Shown one piece after another: positions 30,065 to 39,659 of a stretch of DNA of 64,000 bases (its first letter is position 1; the number at the start of each line of letters is the position of its first letter). Both the position numbers and the translations under genes were made by a program. The stretch is from positions 930,001-994,000 of the forward strand of contig NZ_AP017459.1 of assembly GCF_002355835.1 (NCBI RefSeq). Reading direction: 5' to 3'. The notes under the pieces are model-generated. The model saw only the letters and a list, made by a program, of their open reading frames with translations. It ran no database searches and was not told the DNA's origin. This DNA is from Candidatus Endomicrobiellum trichonymphae. Lineage in GTDB: Bacteria > Elusimicrobiota > Endomicrobiia > Endomicrobiales > Endomicrobiaceae.

Positions 30065-30897
30065 ATACAAAACAAAAATATGAAATGTTAAAAGAATATA
30101 TCTCTGACTTAGCCAATCTTATCGTCGCATTTTCAGGCGGAACAGACTCTACTTTCCTACTGAAAACGGCGCACGGAGTTTTAGGCAATAAGGTCATTGC
30201 CGTAACTGCAAAATCATGTTCTTTCCCGCAACGCGAGTTAAATGAAACAACAGCATTTTGCGAAAAAGAAAACATACGTCAAATTATCTGCGATGTAGAA
30301 GAACTAAATATCAAAGGTTTCTCCCGCAATCCGACAAACCGATGCTATCTGTGTAAAAAAGAGTTGTTTGTAAAAATTTGGTCTGTAGCCAAAGATAACG
30401 GCATATATAATGTATCTGAAGGTTCAAATATAGACGATGACAGAGACTACCGACCGGGTTTGAAAGCAGTATCTGAATACAGCGTTAAAAGTCCGCTTCG
30501 TCATGTAAAACTCACAAAAGATGAAATCCGCTCACTTTCCAAAAAGCTTGGACTGCCTACATGGAACAAGCAGTCTTTTGCCTGCCTGATTTCACGGCTT
30601 CCCTACGGAGAAGATATTACGCCGCAACGTTTGTCAATGATAAACCACGCAGAACAATTGCTCTTGGATATGGGACTCAGACAGGTAAGGGTGCGCCATC
30701 ATAGAAATCTTGCTCGTATTGAAACAGATGAATTGGGATTTAATATTCTTATGGAACGCAGTCAGCGCGAGAAAGTGTATAAACAATTCAAAGAAATTGG
30801 CTTTACATATGTTACAATAGATATTATAGGATATCGCACTGGAAGTATGAATGAAATGCTACCCATAAATATTGTAAAATCTCTTTACAAAACTTAG
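30061..30897 (+). CDS. larE: Sulfur-inserting PP-loop enzyme LarE, three-cysteine type
   Basis: 278 aa ATP-pyrophosphatase that adenylates the pincer precursor and adds its two sulfurs. The PP-loop is SGGTDS (residues 25-30). Three cysteines fit the iron-sulfur type of LarE: C95 and C98 in [10 protein letters not shown], and C175 in [12 protein letters not shown]. In the sacrificial L. plantarum enzyme only the last cysteine (C176 there) is present and gives up its own sulfur, so this protein is predicted to be catalytic, using a [4Fe-4S] cluster. Last gene of the operon; no racemase gene follows. Confidence 0.92.
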
Positions 30898-30909
30898 AAA
30901 GATTAAGAC

Positions 30910-30962
30910 ATCACAATTTATTTAAATATTTTTCCAACCACTGGCACTATTGTGATTTATTT
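30910..30962 (+). terminator. Possible hairpin after larE
   Basis: ATCACAAT (30910-30917) and ATTGTGAT (30949-30956) are perfect complements with a 31-base loop, followed by TTATTTTTA. The long loop makes this a weak call. It is placed correctly to end the lar transcript. Confidence 0.3.
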
Positions 30963-31135
30963 TTAATTCCACCCTTAATTTTCTCTATTGTTGTCATTTT
31001 CATACCTGTTCTCAACTTATCGCAGTTCAATGTTGCCAATTTTTCAGCTTTTTCCCTTAAAATCTCATTCGTTATGCTCAATACTCCATTTATAATGTGG
31101 AGGTCGGATTTCTGCTCATCCACTTTATAAAACAT
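30947..31135 (-). CDS. Small hypothetical protein, perhaps a remnant
   Basis: 62 codons, charged and helical (ITNEILREKAEKLATLNC and so on), no signal peptide. Upstream in another frame LNNEIGQVNKKEFIDEKLNF (about 31245-31185) looks like the same protein, so this may be the back half of a frameshifted gene. Family not recognised. The rest of 31136-31383 shows nothing else. Confidence 0.3.
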   Translation of the reverse strand: MFYKVDEQKSDLHIINGVLSITNEILREKAEKLATLNCDKLRTGMKMTTIEKIKGGIKNKSQ

Positions 31136-31383
31136 CCCCTTTACAGTACATTACATAATAATACAAAACTAAAAATTGAGTTTTTCATCTATAAACTCTT
31201 TTTTATTTACCTGTCCAATTTCATTATTTAAAGTTCGCATCTGGCTTAAATTTTATCAATACCAACAGCAATTTATTATAAAACCGCTATTAAAGATGTG
31301 ACACCATCACATTCGAAATTACGATAAAAGCCGCGACGACGAAGTTCCTTTGTCTTAGACAAACGGAAAACTCATGAAAATCT

Positions 31384-32268
31384 TTATCCTCTCGGATGAA
31401 ATTTTTTATGCTGCTGTACAATTCTATCCTCATCAAGATGCGTATAAATCTGCGTTGTCGTAATTGAAGCATGCCCCAACATTTCCTGAACAAAACGGAT
31501 ATCAGCTCCACCTTTAAGTAGATGACTTGCGAAAGAGTGTCTTAAAGTATGCGGTGTAATATTTTTATTAATCCCTACGTTTTTGGCAATATTTTTAAGC
31601 TGTCTCCAAAACTCTATTCTTGAAAGTTTTTTGCCGAGCCTTGAAATAAATATATGATCATTAACATTTAAACAGGGTCTTCTTTTTTTTAAATAAATAC
31701 TAATAAAAAATTTAGCTTTGTTTCCGAAAGGAACAAGTCTTTCTTTAGAACCTTTGCCAATAGTCCTTAAAAAACAGTCTTCCAAATTTATATCTGAAAA
31801 TTTGAGATTTATAAGCTCTGAAACCCGCAGTCCCGCAGCGTACAGAAGTTCAAGCATCGCCTTATTTCTTATATGCATTTCATCATCATCGTTTATGGAA
31901 TTTAAAAGTAAATCGACCTCGTCAAAAGTAAGTATGTCCGGCAAATTTTCAGGAAGGTTTGGAGTTGCCAGATACAAGGTAGGATTATTTTTAGCCAAAT
32001 CTTCCGAATTCAGAAATTTATAGAACTGTCTCAAAGACTCAATAACTCTAAAAATAGATCTTGGTTTTAAGCCTTCAGTTTTCATTTCCCACAAAAAATC
32101 AGTTATATCATTATGTTCAAAATTTTCAAGAGATATCTGCTTCTTTTTAGCAAAATTAATAAATTTTAAGACATCAGCTTTATAAGCCAAAACAGTATTT
32201 TCTGACAACCTTTTCTCAACGATTATATAGGAAATAAAATCATTAAGCGCTTCTTTACAATCCGTCAT
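31384..32268 (-). CDS. xerD: Tyrosine recombinase XerD-like
   Basis: 294 aa site-specific recombinase that with XerC resolves chromosome dimers at dif during division. N-terminal core-binding SAM-like domain (residues about 5-85). The catalytic domain shows AGLRVSELINL with the first Arg (about 144), HTLRHSFASHLLKGG with His-Arg (about 240), LGHASITTTQIYTH (about 265) and the nucleophilic Tyr in QIYTH. Intact, free-standing on the minus strand. A second family member lies at 59.0 kb. Which is XerC and which XerD rests on neighbourhood, so the symbol is tentative. Confidence 0.85.
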   Translation of the reverse strand: MTDCKEALNDFISYIIVEKRLSENTVLAYKADVLKFINFAKKKQISLENFEHNDITDFLWEMKTEGLKPRSIFRVIESLRQFYKFLNSEDLAKNNPTLYLATPNLPENLPDILTFDEVDLLLNSINDDDEMHIRNKAMLELLYAAGLRVSELINLKFSDINLEDCFLRTIGKGSKERLVPFGNKAKFFISIYLKKRRPCLNVNDHIFISRLGKKLSRIEFWRQLKNIAKNVGINKNITPHTLRHSFASHLLKGGADIRFVQEMLGHASITTTQIYTHLDEDRIVQQHKKFHPRG

Positions 32269-33975
32269 AATATATTACCTTTCAGACAACAATATATGAA
32301 CCCATCACTTTGGACAAATTCAGTTTAAGACTCAAATCCACAATTTCCTATTCTCTCAAAAGCAACTCTCCCTCTACAAAAGGCATTAGCTTGATATTAT
32401 ATGTTCTAAAATTCTAAAGAGCGGAATTGTATTATTAAAAAATTATTACAAAAACATTTTTTATTTGTTTTCCTGTCAGGTCGTAAGCGACTGAACATTA
32501 TTCCGGAAAAAAAAGAGAACTCAGTTCACAGAACTTTAACACTCTTTGTTTTTTCACGGATTATCAGTAGAAAACTTTTTTTCTAAATAGGCATATTGCT
32601 CTTGACTACGATTCAAACAAATCTAATATGTATAAGTATTTTTATCCTAAGCTACCCCACTTTAGGTAATAAATTATCGTCCTATATAAAACAAAGATAA
32701 ACTTTGAACCTTGATTGTGCATTTCCATAAAGAACCTGCAGGCAAATTCCAGCTTTCCTGTCCATCAATATGAAGCTGTACCCCTATAACAACATATTCT
32801 GCCCGTTAAGAAGATCTATAAGTGTTATTGATTTTTCTAAATTTTTACCTGAAATTTCATACATTATAGAATATCTCTAAACTAAATATTAACCCATCTC
32901 ATTTCTATCTGTTTTTACAACATTCTCAACGTAAAGGTAGCCTTACCAATAATCTGCCGTTTCGGCAACCCACCGACTAAAGCATAGTATCAAACATGTC
33001 CCCCCCCCCCCCTTTAACCTGTATCTTTTTCAATCTGTGCTAAACAATCTTTTAAATTAAAACCGGCATCCATTCATCTTTTATTTTTATAATTGACTAA
33101 ATCTTTCCTTTTCTTTTTTTACAATATCCGACTGATATGCTTTTCTCAATCAAGTCCTTATGATCAAGAGCATACCTCACCTCAAGTCTATTCCTTTTGA
33201 GCCGTGAGAGAAAGTATATCCAAAAGGTCTATCTGTCTCTCTGTCTCGTACCGTTCTTATGCATACTTTTCAAGATATCCAATCCTTTCAGGAATAACAT
33301 GAGATACAGATATTCTGCCTTTACGCCAGCATTTTTTAATCAGAGCAACAATAGTTCCATATTGGTGGGCGTTGACCTTTATAAAGATAATCACGATTAA
33401 AAGGAATAAGCCCCCTTCGTAGTATTAAAATTAAGCATATAATTTATACCACAATATTATCACACGTTTCCGTATCTCTTTTGCCGTATTCGTCAATAAT
33501 ACGATATTTAAACTTTTTAGGATAGAATGCTTTACAGAATTAATTTGAGGAATTTTTGATAATCAGATTTTAAGAATACACATTGAACAAGATTATTTTA
33601 TAATTCCACCAGTTATATGATGTTTTTTTAAACAGCACAACTCTTAGGCAGGTATTTTGGAGCATAAGTGAGAGTAAGAAAGCAGACATCTTTCTATTAT
33701 TTTAACTCATGTTCCATTCTGGAACAACCAGCCTGCAGAGCAAGCTTTCATACACGTAAGACATTCTCGTTTTCGACAAGTTGACTAATCCATTATTTGT
33801 TCTCTTTATTGATAGGATTGTGGGCAAACTCACTTCGCTTTCATTCCCGTTTCGGCATACTCTATCTATGCCTATTATTTACATTGATTTTTCAATGTAT
33901 TTTTTCGTTATTTATCAAGCATTTTCGCTTCTTTTTAACAGGTAACAACTCATATATTATAACCATAATGGAAGC
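32269..33975 (-). pseudogene. 1.7 kb of decayed coding sequence, not recognised
   Basis: No intact gene. Minus-strand fragments with protein-like texture include LQLHIDGQESWNLPAGS-type reading near 32790-32730, MDAGFNLKDCLAQIEKDTG near 33080-33020, and FKYRIIDEYGKRDTETC near 33520-33460. They change frame often. They may be parts of two or more genes that read toward lower coordinates. I cannot assign a family. Confidence 0.4.
33000..33012. repeat. C13 homopolymer
   Basis: Thirteen consecutive C on the plus strand, extremely unlikely by chance in such AT-rich DNA. It lies inside the decayed region, so if it once switched a gene on and off, that gene is gone; sequencing error at this tract is also possible. 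Confidence 0.8.
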
Positions 33976-34008
33976 AAAAAAAAAGAGCCTGTATTTCTGC
34001 AAGCTCTT
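33976..34008 (-). terminator. Rho-independent terminator, minus strand
   Basis: On the minus strand AAGAGCTTG (34008-34000), an 8-base loop and CAGGCTCTT (33991-33983) pair with one G-T wobble position, followed directly by seven more T (nine with the stem end, 33984-33976). It marks the end of a former gene in 34010-34860. Confidence 0.65.
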
Positions 34009-34860
34009 AATTAATTACTATATAGTATATTTCTTTTATGCTGACTACTCATTTTTTTACGCCTACTTATGGATTGGGCAGGAGTGTAACAATTTAAATA
34101 CCAAAAATGAGCATGTAGTAAGAGTAACACCAGTATAAAGAAGCGAAAAAGCGATAAGATCTTCCAGCCCCAACAACAGTCGCTATATTTGAAAAAGGGC
34201 AAGTATATCCTATAATATAGTGTACAAAACAGTAGCACACGATTGCCTATCTTATATCTGTTTCCGTATGCGAAATCTGTAGTCACATGCCAATATCTTT
34301 TTGCCGTACCTGTCCACAACTTTTTTCCCCTTTAATAATTATAAGATTTCTTGTATCTGCCTGCAAGAGAGCTTCTATCACAGTCTCTTTATTGGCTGTT
34401 TAATAACTCTCTCTGCTTTACACAAGACCGTCACACCACCCTTTTAATCCCGCCATTACTTTTTTTAATCTTAAACCCCTTTTTAAAAACCTATTGACGC
34501 ATATTCGAGTAAGAGAGAGCATCGCATCAAACCAATATACAGCAATTTTGTGAACGAGATAAACAGTGACCATCCATTTCGATGACAACTTTATCAAGCT
34601 TTAAAGGTATTGTTAACGGAACTGATTGAACACTAACCAACGGAGTTTGTATACTCCGGGACAGTAATATTAACTATAGGCGATTTTTGATAAGCACATT
34701 AACACTGCTATTATTAAAAGTGCCATTACTTTTTAAAGTCTCTAATATCTTCTAATAATCATAATTAGTAATTCTACAAAATTCCGCTTTACTTAGCAAT
34801 GCATTAAATATTTATATATGTACGCAATTTTAATTTGAACAATCCAATCATTTCAATATT
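34009..34860 (-). pseudogene. Decayed gene upstream of the terminator, not recognised
   Basis: Minus-strand pieces such as SVQSVPLTIPLKLDKVVIEM (about 34645-34585), RFLKRGLRLKKVMAGLKGW (about 34500-34440) and ALLQADTRNLIIIKGEK (about 34370-34320) read well but lie in changing frames. The intact terminator just downstream supports a real former gene. Its family is unknown to me. Confidence 0.4.
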
Positions 34861-35484
34861 CTATTTTAAGTACGGATTGTGTCTGATCTCATTAGCCAAC
34901 GTCGTATTGCTTCCGTGCCCGGGATAAATAACAAGAGACGGATTTAATTTTTTTATTTTAGAAAGAGAATTCAGAATTTCTTCATAACTTCCTCCATCAA
35001 AATCGGTCCTGCCTATTGTTCCAGCAAAAAGAGTGTCTCCGGTAATTAAAAAACCATCAAACAACAAACATATACAGCCTTTCGTATGACCCGGCGTATG
35101 CATAACTTTAAAAGTTGTAAAAGACAATTTTACTTCCTGATTGTCTTCAAGCAGTACTTCAGGTTCTCTGACATTTACGGTAAAACCAATCGAGCCGGAA
35201 TCGTTTCCGTAATAATCACCGACAAGCATTTGTGCTTCATATTTATGTATAGCTAACGGAATTTTAAATTCAAAACGTATCTGGTCGTCAGAAAGTACAT
35301 GGTCGTAATGACCATGCGTATTTATAAGTAGCTCAGGCTTTAATTTGTCTTTTTCTATTTCAAAAATCACCTTTTTCCCATCTTCGCCCGGATCTATGAT
35401 TGCGGCCCGCAGACTCTCAGAGTCATAAACTGCATAACAGTTTTCCTCTAAACCGCCCGATATTATCTTTTTAACTTTTATCAT
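34861..35484 (-). CDS. Metallo-beta-lactamase-fold hydrolase (GloB-like)
   Basis: 207 aa counted from the ATG at 35484 (MIKVKKII), which fits the family N-terminus; an upstream in-frame Met at 35541 adds 19 basic residues with no counterpart. Metal ligands: THGHYDHV (HxHxDH, about residues 57-64), HTPGHTKG (about 130), the aspartate in ITGDTLF (about 150) and YPGHGS (about 190). These are the small glyoxalase-II-like hydrolases found in most bacteria; substrates may be thioesters or other sulfur compounds. Cytoplasmic. It follows the secreted GH57-like gene on the same strand but 90 bases apart, so shared function is not implied. Confidence 0.85.
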   Translation of the reverse strand: MIKVKKIISGGLEENCYAVYDSESLRAAIIDPGEDGKKVIFEIEKDKLKPELLINTHGHYDHVLSDDQIRFEFKIPLAIHKYEAQMLVGDYYGNDSGSIGFTVNVREPEVLLEDNQEVKLSFTTFKVMHTPGHTKGCICLLFDGFLITGDTLFAGTIGRTDFDGGSYEEILNSLSKIKKLNPSLVIYPGHGSNTTLANEIRHNPYLK

Positions 35485-35575
35485 TGCAAATACACACTCC
35501 CGCCTGCTCTGCCTCTGTCCGAGTGACCGCAGTTTTAACACTGCAACAGAGATTCGTGCTTATTATTTTGTATTA

Positions 35576-37162
35576 TTACTTTCTCAATCTCACGGCAGAC
35601 AATTGAAAAGGTCTTTCAGAAAGAACCGTTTTTTTAGTTTTAGCACTTTGATTTAGAAAGTCAGCGATAATTTTTTTACCATCGACTTCAGAGACAATCA
35701 CAGCTTGATATCCCCAGTTAACAGGATTTCCCCTTATATATTTTTGCGGTATTAAAACAGAAGCATCGTTGACTAACAAATCTGAAACAATAGAAACCCC
35801 ATCTGAAGAATATTTGTACAAAACAGCTTTATTTTTATATATTCTCAAAGCATATTCCCACCCTGATTCTGCTGCTAAAAAACCATTTACGCCCTCAAGC
35901 AACGACGTAGCTCCTACTCCATAAACATTATTTAAATCTATATAAAAATCTATAAAAGCAATGCTTTCACTCCACTTTTTATCTTCAAAATAAAGATTTA
36001 TTTTTATGCTGTTATTTTCTGAAACAACTTTTATCAATTTTAACAGCCCTTTATTGTATATCGCAATTCCGTCTAAAATACGGTCAATAACGCTTTGTCC
36101 GTCTGAGACAGAAATATCTCTTTTTCCCGCTTGAACTGCTGCATGCAAAGAATTATCTGACTTCTTATTCTCAGGATATGCAGTGCCTAACAGATGGTAA
36201 ATATTCCTAAAGATGGCATCAAATATTCCTTTTCCACCAGCTTTATCTGCAGACGCATTTCTCAGCAGATCCAGACTGCAAAGATAAATCAATTCGCTCT
36301 TGGCATTGTTATACGCATATTCTTTAAAATCAGGAAAATCCGCATAATTATTAATTAAACTTACCGCAGAATAAAGTTTTTCCATCAGCTCAATATTTAC
36401 GGGAAACTGTTTGAAACGTACATTTCTTTGCTGAAGCATATTTTTTTCAACTTCAGTTATATACAAAGGCGTCGCAGGCTTTATGTATCTGCTGTTATCA
36501 AAAAAATCTATCAGATACTCCATAAACTTCACATCTTGCAGATGTTTTTTTGTAAGCAAAACAGGTATAATATTCTCATGCTTTGTCTCAAGCCACTTTA
36601 TAATGTCTTTCTGATTGTAAGGGAAGTTTTTATAGAGCGAAAATACGGCAACGCCATAAATATCATAAGCACCTACAATATTTTCTTCAATATTGTCAGC
36701 ATTAATCCATGGTAGACTTAAACCTGCAAAATAATACAGTATCTTGTGCGATACTTCGGCAAAATTTAAAAAGATACCGAAAGCGTTCCTGTTTGTATTT
36801 GTATTAATTTCAAAATTATTTAAATTACTTGAAATATATTCTTCAAAAATACTTTGTCTGCCAGATCTCTCTGATTTTACTCCGGAAAACATTGCAAGAA
36901 CAGGTAAAACAGGTTCAGGACTCAAAGAAACCGCCGATTCTATTTTTTTGTATGAAACAAGTTTTTCCAAATTTTCAGGAACACCTATTATGGGATTTGT
37001 GGGAACAGTCATACAGAAACGCTCTGATAAAAGCATTTTATCAACAACAGGCAACAATATATCCGGACTTTCAGCGAAAAAAACTATATATCTATTTCCT
37101 TCGCCAAAAGCTGCGGAATTTAAAAAAATAAATAATGCAACATATATAATTTTCAGATGCAT
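35576..37162 (-). CDS. Secreted GH57-like protein with glucodextranase-type C-domain
   Basis: 528 aa with a signal peptide (residues 1-20, cut after AFG or nearby). The N-terminal two thirds resemble the outline of GH57-related (beta/alpha) proteins: DIYGVAVFSLYKNFPYN (about 165-181) and IPVLLTKKHLQDVKFMEYLI (about 195-215). No catalytic pair can be named with certainty. The last 140 residues have YIDLNNVYGVGATSLLEGVN, WEYALRIY and IPQKYIRGNPVNWGYQAVIV, typical of the glucodextranase C-terminal/CBM9-like module attached to amylolytic enzymes. A periplasmic glucan-related role is inference. It is driven by a consensus promoter shared, back to back, with a broken glycosidase gene. Confidence 0.6.
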   Translation of the reverse strand: MHLKIIYVALFIFLNSAAFGEGNRYIVFFAESPDILLPVVDKMLLSERFCMTVPTNPIIGVPENLEKLVSYKKIESAVSLSPEPVLPVLAMFSGVKSERSGRQSIFEEYISSNLNNFEINTNTNRNAFGIFLNFAEVSHKILYYFAGLSLPWINADNIEENIVGAYDIYGVAVFSLYKNFPYNQKDIIKWLETKHENIIPVLLTKKHLQDVKFMEYLIDFFDNSRYIKPATPLYITEVEKNMLQQRNVRFKQFPVNIELMEKLYSAVSLINNYADFPDFKEYAYNNAKSELIYLCSLDLLRNASADKAGGKGIFDAIFRNIYHLLGTAYPENKKSDNSLHAAVQAGKRDISVSDGQSVIDRILDGIAIYNKGLLKLIKVVSENNSIKINLYFEDKKWSESIAFIDFYIDLNNVYGVGATSLLEGVNGFLAAESGWEYALRIYKNKAVLYKYSSDGVSIVSDLLVNDASVLIPQKYIRGNPVNWGYQAVIVSEVDGKKIIADFLNQSAKTKKTVLSERPFQLSAVRLRK

Positions 37163-37172
37163 AATTATTTAT

Positions 37173-37201
37173 ATTATATCATTATTGACAAAGATTGTCA
37201 A
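37173..37201 (-). promoter_or_regulatory. Perfect consensus promoter, near-leaderless
   Basis: On the minus strand TTGACA (37201-37196), 17-base spacer, TATAAT (37178-37173), a perfect sigma-70 pair. The start codon of the secreted protein is at 37162, ten bases past the -10, leaving a leader of about four bases. The -35 lies in an inverted repeat ATTGACA-aagat-TGTCAAT (37184-37202) whose other arm gives a -35 facing the divergent gene. Confidence 0.85.
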
Positions 37202-37223
37202 TTTTTAATGCAATAATCATGCT

Positions 37224-38373
37224 ATGAAAAAACAAAGTCTGAGTTTTTTTATTCCTCTGCCAGTCTTTTCATTTGTCATTACAGAATGCGCAAACTATGA
37301 GGCAAATTCTAAACTAGTAACATTGGAACAACTTTAACAAGAAGAGCAATCAGATGCAGATGTTGCTTCAACAGTTTTAACTGACATAAAACCGGGAAAA
37401 AAAGCAAAAAGAAAATATATAGGAGGCTACACCTTTCCGCACTGATAAGCGGCTCTGAAAAGCACAGAAGAATCGCGGCAGACCTTTTTGATAATGCGGA
37501 GAGTTAAATACCGCTGTAATAGATATAAAAGAATACGAAGGAAAGGGTTTCATTGACGGCGTAAAAATTGTGAAGGCAAACGGAGCTTATGCGAAAGCAA
37601 TCCCTGATCTAAAAAAATATATTTCCAATTTAAAAGAAAAAAACATTTACACCATAGCAAGAATTGTTGTTTTCAGAGACAATACCATGGCAAGGAAAAA
37701 ACCTGAACTTGCAGTAAAAAATCCCGATGGCACTATTTGGACTGACAGAAGAGACATAGCATGGCTTGACCCTTACAATAAGGACTATAGCTGAAAGAGC
37801 GGTGAATATAGGTTTTGACGAAATACAATTTGATGCTTCCCATCCTGACGGCAATATAAAAAAACTGCTGTTAAAGCAAGCTGCATTCCGCGGATAAAGC
37901 CTTAAAAGCTTTAGTAGACTTTTTAAAAGAGTCCAACAAACGGCTTAAAACTAAAGGCGCAAAAATATCCATCGATGTTTTCGGTTTAACAACCACGGCA
38001 ACAGATATGATATGAGTATAGGACAAAAAATAGTTGAAATGACGGAATGGGGTTGATTACGTAGCCCTATGATTTATCAGTCGCATTACGGAAAATGGAA
38101 TTACGGAATTGCAGAGCCGAATAAAGAGCCGTACAAAATTGTCTATTTTGCTCTAGCGGACGCACTGAAAAGAATAACCGCCGAAAAACTACGTCCATGA
38201 CTACAAGGACTTCAGTTTAGGATATAAATACGGCATAGATGAAGTAAAAGCACAAATACAGGCATGTTATGATAATAAAGTAAGCAGCTGGCTTTTATAG
38301 AATCCTAGATGCATTTACACAAAAGATGCTCTAAAAGGACAAGAGGACGATACGTTTATCCCTCGAAAATATT
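37224..38373 (+). pseudogene. DUF4015-type putative glycoside hydrolase, degenerate
   Basis: Begins MKKQSLSFFIPLPVFSFVIT, a signal peptide, then needs at least four frame changes. Family stretches: AVIDIKEYEG (about 37512-37545), KNIYTIARIVVFRDNTMARK (37641-37700), AVKNPDGTIW (37708-37740), RDIAWLDPYNKDY (37752-37790), ISIDVFGLTTTATD (about 37965-38008), VDYVSPMIYQSHYGKWNYGI (about 38053-38115) and AQIQACYDNKVSSWLLW (about 38253-38303). This order is that of the DUF4015 TIM-barrel proteins thought to be glycosidases. Stops such as the TGA at 37792 end every frame early. It is divergent from, and shares control DNA with, the secreted GH57-like gene. Confidence 0.85.
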
Positions 38374-38466
38374 AAAAACCGCAAAAGCTAAACAAACTTT
38401 GAAGCAGAAAAGATATAAATAAAAATTAAATGTCTAATTAAAACCTAACTAATACCGTAAAATGAT

Positions 38467-39620
38467 TTATTCTTCTGTCAATATATCGCCCAATTTCGGG
38501 TTATCATCTTTATTTGAGTACTTCCTTATGAGTTCTTTCTCCCTGTCAAATTCAAGTTTTTTTATTGATAGTTCTATTTTTCTGTTTTTTGTATCAATTT
38601 TTATTATTTTAGCCTCAACTTCCTCACCTTTTTTAAGAAAATATTCCGGACGTTTTACTCTTTCAAGCCATGAAAAATTGTTTATATTTATAAATACTTC
38701 AATTTCCTCTGGAAGTTTTACAAACACACCAAAAGGCACAGTTTTTTTTGCACTACGACTCTAACAACAGTTCCCAGCGAATAATTTTGCCTGAACGCTT
38801 CGTCCCAGTGATTTATAAACATTTCTCTAACTGATAAACTGATTTTTTTATCTTTATCCACATTTATAATTTCTACTTTTATTTTTTGTCCTTCTTTAAC
38901 TTCTTTTTTCAATATCGCTTCGCCGTCATTCCATGCATTCGGAAGAATGAAGCAATCTGTTCAAGTTCTACAAAAGCACCGTAACTCATAACTGCTGTTA
39001 CTATACCTTCCACAATAAGTCCTACAGGAAATCTTTTATCCGCAAATTCCCACGGATACGGAGTGAAATTTTTCAATTCTATGCCACGCTACATCACTGA
39101 TATGCAGAAGTCCGTCAATTTCGCCAAGATTAATAAAAGCTCCGAAATTGGTGATCTTTGACACCGTATCGTAGAGTATCTGCCCATCAGCAATACTTTC
39201 CAAAGCAGATGCTCTTGCTGCATTTTTTGCGTCTTCAATAATTTTTTTGATTGTACCGGATAGCCGTTTAGCATTTTTAAAAGCTTCCTGTGCCGCGTCT
39301 CATTTTGTTTCTTCAATAACTTTCATATAAGAAAGAACAGGCTGTCCGCAAGCACTTAAAATCTTTACTTTTACGCTGACTTTAAGTTCAAGCGGCACTT
39401 TGTTTTCCTCAAACTCTTTTTGGGGAATTATTCCTTCGGACTTCACTCCCAAATCAACCATAAAACCGTCTGCATTTTCTTCAACAATCGTCACCTCAAG
39501 CTCTTTCTCAAAATCAGCATTGTCGGTTTTATCATAATTTCTCATCAAATCGGACATACTGATATTTTCACCGTATTCAAAACTTGTCACCGCTTTATCT
39601 AAATTGCTATTTCCCATCAT
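38467..39620 (-). pseudogene. rpsA: Ribosomal protein S1-like gene, broken
   Basis: Multi-S1-domain protein in the canonical place after ispH. The start is ATG 39620 or 39617 behind AGGAGA. Domain 1 (EVTIVEENADGFMVDLGVKS) is followed by an in-frame TGA at 39302-39300, between ETK and DAAQEAF. The same frame continues through ISDVAWHRIEKF to about 39080. A slip leads to PYPWEFADKRFPVGLIVEGI (about 39070-39010), another to AILKKEVKEGQKIKVEIINV (38925-38865). A third, at an A8 tract (38742-38749), leads to the last S1 domain, GVFVKLPEEIEVFININNFS. Four lesions mean no full product. A second S1 gene elsewhere, or dispensability, must be assumed. Confidence 0.9.
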
Positions 39621-39659
39621 TTCGCTTCTTCTCCTAAAATTAAGGTGCAAACTGAAATT

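Noticed and set aside
39089-39316. 75-codon minus-strand frame within rpsA
   Set aside because: It is a shadow frame; the true S1 reading continues in the original frame after the in-frame TGA, with recognisable S1-domain residues.
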